From positions 62,001-126,000 of the forward strand of contig JBCBET010000006.1 in the NCBI GenBank assembly GCA_038528385.1: DNA of 64,000 nucleotides, written 5' to 3'. The notes under the pieces were generated by a model, which worked only from the letters and a program-made list of their open reading frames with translations, did not search any database and had not been told where the DNA came from. Source of the DNA: Shimia_B sp038528385. Its GTDB lineage: Bacteria; Pseudomonadota; Alphaproteobacteria; Rhodobacterales; Rhodobacteraceae. Of the stretch, positions 41,154 through 49,454 are shown piece after piece. Each line of letters opens with the position of its first letter. Positions within the stretch are counted from its first letter, which is position 1. The position numbers and the translations under genes are program-made.

Positions 41154-42347
41154 TCAGGCCCGCGCGGCCCTGGGACGCCCCATGAGAAAGACGCCCAGCG
41201 CCACCGCCACGATGGCCCCGGAGAGGAGCGGGAGCGCGCCCCAGCCCGCGCCCGAGATCACCGGGCCCGAGGCGAAGGCCGCGAGCGTGGCCACGAGCGC
41301 GATCAGCGTGTCGTTCGCGCCCTGCACGGCGGCCTTCTCCTCCTCCGTGATGGCGGCCTCGAGCATCGAGGTCGCGGAGATGAAGCCGAAATTCCAGCCC
41401 ACGCCCAGCACGATGAGCGCGCCGTAGAAATGGAGCGCGGTGATCCCGTGCGCCGCGCTACCCGCTGCCGCGATGAGGAGGACGAGCCCCGCGGCGGCGA
41501 TCCTCTCTGCTCCGAAGCGCTTGATGAGGAAGCCGGTGAAGAAGCTCGGCGCGAACATCGCCACGATGTGCCAGCGGATGACGTCGCTCGCCATATCCTC
41601 GCTGAAACCGCAGGCGAGGATGGCGATGGGGGTGGGCACCATGAGAAAGACCATGACCCCCTGCGAGACCGCCGCCATGGAAACGGCCCGCCGCACGGGC
41701 GGACGCCGGAGGGCCGAGAGCGCCGCGAGGCGCCCGGCCGTTCGCGGCGTCCGCAGCGGGCGGGCCGGGCGCGGCATCCTCACCAGCGCGAGCGGCAGCA
41801 CACCGAGGAGCGCGATCCCCCCCACCGCCGCATAGGCCCCGGCAAAGGGGATGGGCGCCAGGAGATCGCGCGCGCCGATGAAGACCTGCGGCCCCACGAG
41901 GGCCGCCACGAGAAGCGAGCTCAGCATGAGAGAGATGGCGACCGGCCGCCAGTCGCGCGCCACGACCTCCGCCGCGGCAAAGCGGAAATACTGGAACGCC
42001 GCCCAGCCCGCGCCGAAGAGGAGATGCGCGGCGCACAGGAGCACGAAGTCGGCCGTGTAGAGTGCCCGCACCGCCGCCACCGCGCCGAGACCCGTGAGGC
42101 CCGCGCCCAGCGCAAAGCCCGCGCGCCGCCCGAGCCGCCCCATCAGGAGCGATACCGGCGCCGCCGCGAGAAGACCGGCCAGCGTCTGTAACGAGGCCGG
42201 CAGCGTGGCGAGCGCGGCGCTCGGCGCGAGCATGAGCCCGGTGAGCCCGCCGAGGACGAGCTGGATCGGGAAGGCCGAACCCAGCACGGTATTCGCGGTG
42301 ATGAGGCCCAGGAAGTTTCGGTTCCCGAGGAGGGTGGCGACCGACAT
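41154..42347 (-). CDS. MFS transporter
   Basis: A 397-residue membrane protein with about 12 hydrophobic segments, read from ATG 42347 (MSVATLLGNRNFLGLITANT), which has AAGGA about ten bases upstream. An ATG at 42380 would add 11 residues. LMGRLGRRAGFALGAGLTGL is the conserved loop 2-3 of the family. The second half begins around RRAVSMAAVSQGVMVFLMVP. The substrate is unknown; the layout is close to drug/metabolite efflux MFS. An unusual phased-repeat region lies about 100-180 bp upstream. Confidence 0.88.
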   Translation of the reverse strand: MSVATLLGNRNFLGLITANTVLGSAFPIQLVLGGLTGLMLAPSAALATLPASLQTLAGLLAAAPVSLLMGRLGRRAGFALGAGLTGLGAVAAVRALYTADFVLLCAAHLLFGAGWAAFQYFRFAAAEVVARDWRPVAISLMLSSLLVAALVGPQVFIGARDLLAPIPFAGAYAAVGGIALLGVLPLALVRMPRPARPLRTPRTAGRLAALSALRRPPVRRAVSMAAVSQGVMVFLMVPTPIAILACGFSEDMASDVIRWHIVAMFAPSFFTGFLIKRFGAERIAAAGLVLLIAAAGSAAHGITALHFYGALIVLGVGWNFGFISATSMLEAAITEEEKAAVQGANDTLIALVATLAAFASGPVISGAGWGALPLLSGAIVAVALGVFLMGRPRAARA

Positions 42348-42442
42348 GGAGCGGCTTTCCTTGCTGCTGCGGCGGGACATAGCGCGGGCGGTGCGGGAAG
42401 CTTGCCTCCGGCGGCTGGCGAAGAAGACTGAATTTCTTTGCG

Positions 42443-42459
42443 CACAGGTTAACCCTGTG
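42443..42459. promoter_or_regulatory. Palindromic operator candidate CACAGG-N5-CCTGTG
   Basis: CACAGGTTAACCCTGTG is a perfect 6-bp inverted repeat with a 5-base centre, 96 bp upstream of the MFS start. It fits a dimeric repressor site for the transporter gene, but no regulator gene is adjacent. Confidence 0.45.
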
Positions 42460-42484
42460 AGGCCGTGTGATGTGCGCTGACTGC

Positions 42485-42528
42485 GTATGTACAGGTTGTG
42501 TACGTTTTGTGCACGCCTTGTGACGGGC
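42485..42528. repeat. Four 11-bp phased units upstream of the MFS gene
   Basis: Units GTATGTACAGG, TTGTGTACGTT, TTGTGCACGCC and TTGTGACGGGC follow one another with an 11-bp period. The first three each contain a GTRCAY-like core, on one face of the helix. This suggests cooperative protein binding sites. Confidence 0.6.
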
Positions 42529-42831
42529 CCCGTCGGAGCGGGTGGGAGGTGTGCGGCGCAAAGATGACCAGGGCGGTCGCTGCGTTCACGGTGGCCCTTG
42601 CACGCCCCCTCGGGAGGCGAAGGGCACGGGTCCGGCCCCCCGCGAGCCTTGCGCAAGCTGGCGAAAAAAGAGGCGGGTCGCAGGGCGGGCGAGGAAAGAA
42701 AAATCAAACGCGAAGCGCCCCCGCCACGGAGCCTCCAGACGCGCCGCGCACCGCCGTGCCCATTGTGCGAATTTCCCCCTCATGGTAGCCGGTTAGGCTG
42801 ATAGGTGTAGTGATTTCCGGAGACTGAACAG

Positions 42832-44535
42832 ATGCAGAGATTGCAGCTCCATTGGCCGGTTCTGCTCACCCTTCCGCTGGCGTTCATCCTCTATGGAAGC
42901 GGGGTCTATTACGGGCTGCCGCAGCACTTCGACACCGACGAATTCGCCTTTATCGGCGGGGCCGGGCGGCTTCTGTCGGATCGGACCCTCGATCCCGGCT
43001 GGTACGGCTCGCCCGCGCAAACGCTGATGTATTTGCTCGCGGTGATCTTTGCCGGTGTCATCGGTTTCGGCTTGCTGACCGGCAGGTTCGAAAGCCTGTC
43101 GGCGGCGCAACTCGCCTACCGCAACGACACGACACCGTTTATCGCCTCGGGGCGCTTTGCGATGTGTCTCATCGCCGTGGCCCAGATCGCGGTGACCTAC
43201 CTCGTGATGCGCAAATTGCGCATTCGGGGATGGGTAAGCGCGCTCCTGCTTTTGAGCCTCGTCTTCTCCCCGCTGCTCGTCTCCTTCGCCTCGATCATCC
43301 GCATGGATATCCTGCAGAGCACGCTGCAGATGACGATCGTGCTCCTGTGCATCTCGGCCCTCGACGGCCCGCGCCCCGCCCGGGGTCTGATCATCGCGGG
43401 GGCGGTCGTGGGGCTCTCGGTCTCCACGAAGTATCCCGGCGTCGTTTCCTGCATCCCGATCATCGTCACGGCGGGCGTGCTCCTTGCGCGGGCGCGCTTT
43501 ACGCTCTCCCGGTCCATCGGCGTCCTCCTCGCCTCCGCGGGCGCCGCATTGGTCGCGAGCTTTCTGAGCGGGCCGTTTCTCTTCCTCAATTTCGCGGGCG
43601 TCCTCGAAAACGTCGCCTTCGAGGCCCGGAGCGCCCAAGCCGGGGCCACGAGCGCCGGGTTCTTCCCGGCGCTGGGCTACTACCTGCTTGAAATCCTGCC
43701 GGAAAATCTCGGCTGGCCGGTGGTGGCGCTCGCCGCTCTCGGCGTCCTGCGGGCGACGCGGGACGCGCCCGGCTGGATCGTCTTGTCGATGTTTTTCTCC
43801 TACGTGGCGTTCATCTCCGCCCTGAGCCTCTCGTGGGAGAGATGGGCGCTGCCGCTCTTTCCGCTGGCCGTCGTCCTTGCCGGGTTCGGCGCGGAGGCGC
43901 TGCTGTCGGTCTCGCAACGGGCCCGGATAGCCGCAGTGGCAGTGGTGGCGGCGGCGATGGTTGGGTCGCTTGCGCTCACCGGTCCCGGGACGGTCGGGTC
44001 GGCGGTGGCGCGCTGGCAGAACGACGACACCCGCATCATCGCCGACCGGCTTCTCGCCGATATCGTGTCGAACGGCGGCGGTGTGGCCATCGAAACGCAG
44101 GCACCCTCGCTCGATACCGCGCGTTACGGTGTTTACTATTCCCAGGACGGCGCGCTGCTCGAATGGTCGGAGAGGTCCGATCTCCGCCGTCCCATCGGAT
44201 ACATGAGCTACCTGGCCAACGGGTGGGAGGGGGACTTTGACGCGTTCCGGGCGGCGATGGAGGCCCGCGGCGTCGACTACCTGATCCTGACCGGCTATTC
44301 CGATCTCTTCTTCGAGGACCGCGCGCTCTTTCCCGAGGACGCGGAATTCTACGCGCAGTTGCTGGAGGCCTCGGAGCCGGTCTGCGAGATCGGGCGATCC
44401 TTTGCGCGGCTCGGGCCGGAGATCAGCATTCGTCGCCTCACCGAACCCGGAGCGGCGGTGCCCCCGTGTCCGTCCCTTGATCAGGAGCTTGCGGGTAACC
44501 GTGCCGCCCAAGCCGCCGTGGCGCGCCGGGAGTGA
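42832..44535 (+). CDS. GT-C type glycosyltransferase, family 39-like (PMT_2)
   Basis: A 567-residue polytopic membrane protein with about 10-11 hydrophobic segments and a C-terminal periplasmic domain (about 400-567). The first loop carries LPQHFDTDEFAFIGGAGRLL, where the Asp-Asp/Glu pair matches the catalytic acidic motif of lipid-linked-sugar GT-C transferases. STKYPGVVSCIPIIV is typical of PMT_2 proteins. It likely transfers a sugar from a polyprenyl donor to a lipid or protein acceptor; the acceptor is unknown. The AGACTGAAC leader has no strong ribosome-binding site. Confidence 0.78.
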   Translation: MQRLQLHWPVLLTLPLAFILYGSGVYYGLPQHFDTDEFAFIGGAGRLLSDRTLDPGWYGSPAQTLMYLLAVIFAGVIGFGLLTGRFESLSAAQLAYRNDTTPFIASGRFAMCLIAVAQIAVTYLVMRKLRIRGWVSALLLLSLVFSPLLVSFASIIRMDILQSTLQMTIVLLCISALDGPRPARGLIIAGAVVGLSVSTKYPGVVSCIPIIVTAGVLLARARFTLSRSIGVLLASAGAALVASFLSGPFLFLNFAGVLENVAFEARSAQAGATSAGFFPALGYYLLEILPENLGWPVVALAALGVLRATRDAPGWIVLSMFFSYVAFISALSLSWERWALPLFPLAVVLAGFGAEALLSVSQRARIAAVAVVAAAMVGSLALTGPGTVGSAVARWQNDDTRIIADRLLADIVSNGGGVAIETQAPSLDTARYGVYYSQDGALLEWSERSDLRRPIGYMSYLANGWEGDFDAFRAAMEARGVDYLILTGYSDLFFEDRALFPEDAEFYAQLLEASEPVCEIGRSFARLGPEISIRRLTEPGAAVPPCPSLDQELAGNRAAQAAVARRE

Positions 44536-44748
44536 TCGGTCGCTCGCCTAGGGGGGGAAACACGCGCTCGCAAGACCCGGTCGCTCCGACCGCTTCGATC
44601 CGGTGCCGTCAGGTGGCCCATGGGATCGAAACGGCCCCGCATGGGTTTCGCAGAGCGTGCGATGGGCGGCAATGCGAGAGCGCAGCTCGAGGCGCGCAGT
44701 CGAAGCGTCCCCCGAGCGAAGCCGGAGTCCCGGCCTGACAGAAACCCC

Positions 44749-46194
44749 CTATTCGGGCTCGGAGCGGAAGATGAGCCTTTCTTCGCAGGGGGCCACCCGC
44801 AGAATGTTGGTGGTGCCCGCCTGATTGAAGGGCACGCCCGCGGTGACGACGATCTGGTCCGACACCTCCGCGAAGCCACCGGCCCGCGCCGCACGGACCG
44901 CGGCCACGACGGCCCCCTTGAAGCGCTCCACCTCGTCCACGACGACGCAATACGTCCCCCATGTGAGCGAGAGCATGCGCGCGGTCTCGAGCACGCTCGT
45001 GAGCGCGATGATCGGCACCATGGGCCGCTCCCGCGCGGCGAGGGAGGCGGTGGTGCCGGATTGGGTAAAGCAGCAGATCGCCTTGATTTCCGTGGCTTCG
45101 GCGATCTCGCGCGCAGCCACCGTGATGCCGTCGGCGATGGAATCCCGTTTCACCGTGCGGGAGGCCGCCATGATCTCGGCATAGGTCGGGTCGCGCTCCA
45201 CCTCCTCGGCGACGTTGTTCATCGTTTGCACGGCCTCACGGGGATAGGACCCCGCGGCGCTCTCTGCGGACAGCATGACGGCGTCGGCGCCCTCGTAGAT
45301 CGCGGCCGCCACGTCCGAGACCTCGGCCCGCGTGGGCATGGGGCTCTCGATCATCGATTCGAGCATCTGGGTGGCCACGATCACGGGCTTGGCCACGGCG
45401 CGGCATTTCCGCGTGAGCCGCTTCTGGATCGGCGGAACGGCCTGCACCGGCAGCTCCACCCCCAGATCGCCCCGCGCCACCATGATCCCGTCGGAGACCT
45501 TCAGGATCTCGTCGAAGGCGTCCACGGCGGCGGGTTTCTCGATCTTCGACAGGACCTTGGCCCGGCCATTGGCGAGGGCCTTGGCCTCGTAGACATCCTC
45601 GGGCCGCTGCACGAAGGAGAGCGCGAGCCAGTCCACGCCGAGCTGGCAGACGAATTCGAGATCGGCGCGATCCTTCTCGCTCAACGCCTTCACCGGGAGC
45701 ACCACGTCCGGGACGTTCACGCCCTTGCGGTTCGAGATCGTGCCGCCCGTGACGACGGTGCAATCGGCGAAGTTCGCGCCGCAGGCATCGACCTTGAGCC
45801 GGATCTTGCCGTCATTGACGAGCAGCGTCTTTCCCGTCTCCAGCGCCTGGAAAATTTCGGGATGGGGAAGCTCCACGCGGTTCGCATCGCCCTCCGCCGG
45901 GTCGAGGTCCATCCGGAAGGTCTTCCCCTCCACGAGCTCCTCTTCGCCGTTCTTGAACACCCCCACGCGCAGCTTCGGCCCCTGGAGGTCGGCGAGGATG
46001 GCGATGGGCTTGCCCACCTCCGCCTCGATCTGTCGGATACTCTTGTGGCGTTCCGCGATCTCCTCGTGGCTGCCATGGCTCATGTTGAGACGAAAGACAT
46101 CCGCGCCGAGCTCGTGCAGCGCGCGCATCGTGTCGTAGTCACTGGAGGCGGGCCCGAGGGTGGCGACGATCTTGACGTTGCGCAGGCGTCTCAT
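44749..46194 (-). CDS. pyk: Pyruvate kinase
   Basis: A 481-residue enzyme converting phosphoenolpyruvate and ADP to pyruvate and ATP. The start RNVKIVATLGPASSDYDTMR, the substrate-binding FRLNMSHGSHEE and LADLQGPKLRVGVF, the metal/catalytic KIEKPAAVDAFDEI with IMVARGDLGVELP and the LSAESAAGSYPREAV segment are all intact. The C-terminal allosteric domain begins around 345. It is divergent from the formylglutamate amidohydrolase gene across 123 bp. Confidence 0.97.
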   Translation of the reverse strand: MRRLRNVKIVATLGPASSDYDTMRALHELGADVFRLNMSHGSHEEIAERHKSIRQIEAEVGKPIAILADLQGPKLRVGVFKNGEEELVEGKTFRMDLDPAEGDANRVELPHPEIFQALETGKTLLVNDGKIRLKVDACGANFADCTVVTGGTISNRKGVNVPDVVLPVKALSEKDRADLEFVCQLGVDWLALSFVQRPEDVYEAKALANGRAKVLSKIEKPAAVDAFDEILKVSDGIMVARGDLGVELPVQAVPPIQKRLTRKCRAVAKPVIVATQMLESMIESPMPTRAEVSDVAAAIYEGADAVMLSAESAAGSYPREAVQTMNNVAEEVERDPTYAEIMAASRTVKRDSIADGITVAAREIAEATEIKAICCFTQSGTTASLAARERPMVPIIALTSVLETARMLSLTWGTYCVVVDEVERFKGAVVAAVRAARAGGFAEVSDQIVVTAGVPFNQAGTTNILRVAPCEERLIFRSEPE

Positions 46195-46317
46195 GCTGTG
46201 GTCCTTCGGCAGTGGTGGAGCGGGTGCAGTCCTGCGTTAACGCTAACGCCGAGCCCCATGCAAGGGGCCCACCAAGACGATTTCCCTTTGTCCGCACTCT
46301 GCCCTAAGAGCACGCCG

Positions 46318-47076
46318 ATGAGTAGCCCGAGCGCCACGATCCGCAGCGATCTCCCGTTTTCCATCGCGGGCGCCGAGCGCGGCGGGCGCTGGGTCATCGC
46401 TTGCGATCACGCGACGAACCGGGTCCCGCCCGACGTGACGCCGCTGGGGCTGAGTTCGGAGGACATGGCGCGCCACATCGCCTACGATCCCGGGGCGCTG
46501 GGCACCTCGCTGGCGCTGGGCGAGGCGCTGGGCGCACCGGTGGTGAGCTCGAACTTCTCCCGCCTCGTGATCGATCCGAACCGCGGTCCCGACGATCCCA
46601 CGCTCATCATGCAGCTCTATGACGGGTCGATCATCCCGGGCAATCGCATGCTCACGCGGGAGGGCCGCGCGTGGCGGCTCGAAAGCTACCACGCGGCCTA
46701 TCACGGCGCCCTCGCCCGCACGCTCGCGGCGCGACCGGACGCCATTCTCGTGTCGATCCATTCCTTCACGCCCCGCCTTCGGGGGCGGCCTTTCCGGCCC
46801 TGGGAGGTGGGTGTCCTCTTTGCAGGGGACCGGCGGCTGAGCGACCCGCTCATCGCGGCGCTCGCGGCGCATACGGCCGCGCCCGTGGGCATCAACGAGC
46901 CCTATGGCGGCGATTTACCGGGCGACACGGTGGATCGGCACGCCCTGGGCGCGGGCCGGCTCAACGCGCTCATCGAGCTGCGCAACGACGTCATCGCCAC
47001 GCCCGGCGGGCAGCGGGACTGGGCCGGGAAACTCGCCCAGGCCCTGCAATCAGCGCTGAGCGAGATCGACGGCTAG
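46318..47076 (+). CDS. N-formylglutamate amidohydrolase family protein
   Basis: A 252-residue FGase-family protein. WVIACDHATNRVPPDV, the Asp/Asn-rich FSRLVIDPNRGPDDPTLI, ILVSIHSFTPRLRGRPFRPW and HALGAGRLNALIELRNDVIA match the family, which hydrolyses N-formyl-L-glutamate in histidine breakdown. No hut genes are nearby, so the real substrate may differ. ATG 46318 follows CACGCCG without a clear ribosome-binding site. Its stop shares a CTAG with the convergent gene. Confidence 0.87.
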   Translation: MSSPSATIRSDLPFSIAGAERGGRWVIACDHATNRVPPDVTPLGLSSEDMARHIAYDPGALGTSLALGEALGAPVVSSNFSRLVIDPNRGPDDPTLIMQLYDGSIIPGNRMLTREGRAWRLESYHAAYHGALARTLAARPDAILVSIHSFTPRLRGRPFRPWEVGVLFAGDRRLSDPLIAALAAHTAAPVGINEPYGGDLPGDTVDRHALGAGRLNALIELRNDVIATPGGQRDWAGKLAQALQSALSEIDG

Positions 47077-47453
47077 CTGCCGAAGATGCGACGCAGAAAG
47101 GAGCGCGGCGCGGGCGCCTCGGCGCCGTCCGGCTCGGCGCTGTCCTGCGCCTGCTCTTCCGCGATGCCGAACCCCTCGTCGGAGGCGACGATCGTCTCGT
47201 TCATCTCCGGGAGCGCCACATTGACCGGCCCGCGCATGTGGGGCGGCTGGCGCAATGGGTTCTCCTGGGCCTGCTCCGCGGCCGCGGCCGCCGCCTCCGC
47301 ATGCACCTCCTTGGGGGGCACGAGCCCGAGCCGCTGCGTCAGCGCCTCGAAAGCGCCTTCGCGCGCCAGAAGCTGGTGCACGGAGAGCTTCGTGACGGCG
47401 GTGGATTCCCAGCCCGAAACACCTTTGATCGGTTCGCGACGATCATATTCCAT
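47073..47453 (-). CDS. Hypothetical Ala/Glu-rich protein
   Basis: A 126-residue soluble protein. The N-terminus MEYDRREPIKGVSGWESTAV and LSVHQLLAREGAFEALTQRL look structured. The centre is a low-complexity Ala/Glu stretch (about 50-70), and the end is PRSFLRRIFGS. It has no recognised domain. The ATG is preceded by AAAGGCAAGGCT-type sequence. Convergent with the formylglutamate amidohydrolase gene by a 4-bp overlap. Confidence 0.65.
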   Translation of the reverse strand: MEYDRREPIKGVSGWESTAVTKLSVHQLLAREGAFEALTQRLGLVPPKEVHAEAAAAAAEQAQENPLRQPPHMRGPVNVALPEMNETIVASDEGFGIAEEQAQDSAEPDGAEAPAPRSFLRRIFGS

Positions 47454-47627
47454 AGCCTTGCCTTTCCCGTGTTCACTCTCGAGAGACGGTCGCGGCCCCG
47501 ACGGCGCGACAGGACGGAGTTATCCAAAAATTGAGGCAAAACTGCGCCCGTCGCGCGACGGAGATGTGCCGAAGCGGGGCGGCGTGCAGGCCTTGACGCT
47601 CCCGCCGCCACGGTCGACACTTTCGTC

Positions 47628-47927
47628 ATGGATGACCAGACCCGCCTCGAGCTCGAAGCCGCCGCCTTCCGCCGCCTGCGCCAGCACCTCATGGAGGACC
47701 GGCGAGACGTGCAGAACATCGACATGATGAACCTCACGGGCTTTTGCCGGAACTGCCTGTCCCGCTGGTACCAGGAGGCCGCCAATGCCCGCGGCATCGA
47801 GATGTCGAAGGACGAGGGGCGCGAGGCCTTTTACGGCATGCCCTTCGCGGAGTGGAAGGCAAAGCACCAGACCGAGGCGAGCCCCGATGCCCAGGCCGCC
47901 TTCGACGCGAGCCACAAGACAACCTGA
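47628..47927 (+). CDS. DUF1244 domain-containing protein
   Basis: A 99-residue protein matching DUF1244: LEAAAFRRLRQHLMEDRRDV, QNIDMMNLTGFCRNCLSRWY, then DEGREAFYGMPFAEWKAKHQ. The CRNC pair and helical layout are the family hallmarks. Function is unknown; the family is widespread in proteobacteria. The gene is divergent from the hypothetical protein across 174 bp. Confidence 0.9.
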   Translation: MDDQTRLELEAAAFRRLRQHLMEDRRDVQNIDMMNLTGFCRNCLSRWYQEAANARGIEMSKDEGREAFYGMPFAEWKAKHQTEASPDAQAAFDASHKTT

Positions 47928-48152
47928 GCGCCGCGCAACCGGGCACCTGTCTCCCTGCGCCGAGGGCAGTCTCCGACCCGGGCGCGCCCCAGCGAGATCG
48001 GGCCAAAGCGCCGAAACAGTGGCGCACGGAAACCACCATTGTTGCGTATGGCCGCGGCCCTCCGTGCAAGACGGACCGCGCTCGACGTCCGAGGCCAGCG
48101 TTTCGTGCAGGGCGGAGATTGTGAAATCGGTGCAGACCTTTACTTCGTCTCT

Positions 48153-49101
48153 TTGGTTCTTCTCATAGGGCTCGCGATCGGGCTCTCTGGCGGGGCCGGA
48201 GACGATGATGACGATGCTTCCGGTGAGGGGCAGGCGTCGGGCGATAACTTTGTACCCCTCAGCCCTGGCGACGACGTTAGCCGCAGCTTCGGCCCTTCGA
48301 CGATGCCGGCGACGACCCGATCCGCGGTCAGGCCGGCGACGATCTCATCGCCGATTTCGAGGGCTCGAATTTCCTCGCCGGTGACGGCGGCGATGGCGTC
48401 ATCGTCGGGACCGATAGCGTGCTCGGGCAACCCGACCGCCTCGCCGGCGGCTTCGGCAACGACCTCATCACCGGCCATGGCGGCGCAACGATCACCGGCA
48501 GCGCGGGCGAGGACATGTACGGCGTCGCCTACTATCAGGCCGATGCCGACCCCGTCCTCTTCACCGAACCGGTGGACGCCTTCGGCATTTCCGTGACCGA
48601 TGCCCTCAACGCGCCGCTCTCGCAATCATACGACGCCGATGCCGACACGTTGTCGATTTTCGTGGGCGACGCGCAGGTGGCGCAGATCGCCGGGCGCAGC
48701 AGCATCGACCTCGACGGGATCTTCGTGGACGTCGTGCCCGACGACTTCGACATCGAGGATCTCCTGTTCGGTGAACTCACCACCGGCCCGGGCGACGACT
48801 TCGTCGACAGCGACGGCTACGGAAACTCCATCTCCACCGGCGACGGGAACGACACCGTGACGGGCGGGCTCTCCAACGACCGCGTGGACCTCGGGGCGGG
48901 CGATGATGTCTACGTCGCCGCCTTCCCGGAATTCACGGCGGAGACGACCGGATCTTCGGCCGCCATGGCAACGATCTCATCGTCGACGCCATCAGCTCCG
49001 GCACCATCGACGGGGGCTTCGGCATCGACCGGATCAGAGCCGCCGGTGATCCCCTCGGGGATGACAACGCCGACACCCGATTTGACCGCGCCCCCGCCTG
49101 A
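48153..49101 (+). pseudogene. Frameshifted RTX-like calcium-binding membrane protein
   Basis: The reading starts with a membrane segment LVLLIGLAIGLSGGAGDDDD followed by acidic spacer sequence, typical of short single-TM RTX proteins. Near 48298 the frame must shift to continue DDAGDDPIRGQAGDDLIADF, GGFGNDLITGHGG and GAGDDVYVAAFPEF. Near 48945 a second shift is needed for GGDDRIFGRHGNDLIVDAIS, ending FDRAPA and a TGA. Both shifts are in the same direction (-1 relative to the coding frame). Either it is a pseudogene or the assembly has two missing bases. Confidence 0.68.
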
Positions 49102-49165
49102 TCTGCCTGCCCCGCCTGATCTGCCGCTCTCTCCAGACTTGCTAGGCGACGTCGGCGGGCCGTCC

Positions 49166-49441
49166 CTACTTCTGCCGCGCCTCCGCCGGGGTCTCCGGCA
49201 CTGCGGCGGCCCGTAGCGCGTCAATCTCGGCACCGAGCGCGCGGATGCGCTCGTCCTTGTCGCTGTTCATCGCCCGGCATCGCCCCAGATCAGCGTTGAG
49301 CGCGGTGACCTCGTCGGGCCGTGCGCGCGCGGGCGCGGTGCCGCCGCCGAACATGAGCCAGCCCGCGGCGAGCCCCACGAGGGCCGCGAACAGGAGAAAG
49401 AGCCAGATCTCGGCCAACAGAAATCCCGGAGCGTCAAACAT
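49166..49441 (-). CDS. Small membrane-anchored coiled-coil protein
   Basis: A 91-residue protein from ATG 49441. It has a hydrophobic segment AEIWLFLLFAALVGLAAGWL (about 9-32), then a charged helix DEVTALNADLGRCRAMNSDK and RIRALGAEIDALRAAAV with heptad character. No family recognised. It is 13 bp after the OmpA-type gene on the same strand and probably co-transcribed, suggesting a partner at the envelope. Confidence 0.72.
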   Translation of the reverse strand: MFDAPGFLLAEIWLFLLFAALVGLAAGWLMFGGGTAPARARPDEVTALNADLGRCRAMNSDKDERIRALGAEIDALRAAAVPETPAEARQK

Positions 49442-49454
49442 GGGCAGGGCCTCC

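Larger units (their letters stand above)
42348..42831. other. Roughly 480-bp divergent intergenic region with phased repeats
   Basis: Between the MFS gene and the glycosyltransferase gene. It contains a 6-bp inverted repeat CACAGG / CCTGTG at 42443-42459 (centre TTAAC) and tandem 11-bp units at 42485-42528. The rest (42530-42800) shows no convincing gene; the short frames have no ribosome-binding sites or family likeness. Confidence 0.55.

Noticed and set aside
42793..44511. Long minus-strand frame opposite the GT-C glycosyltransferase
   Set aside because: Arg/Glu/Asp/His-rich low-complexity translation without domains; the plus-strand frame has coherent membrane segments and a catalytic acidic motif.
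48153..49101. Programmed -1 frameshifting in the RTX-like gene
   Set aside because: No heptameric slippery sequence of the X-XXY-YYZ type is visible at either shift point, so decay or sequencing error is more likely.
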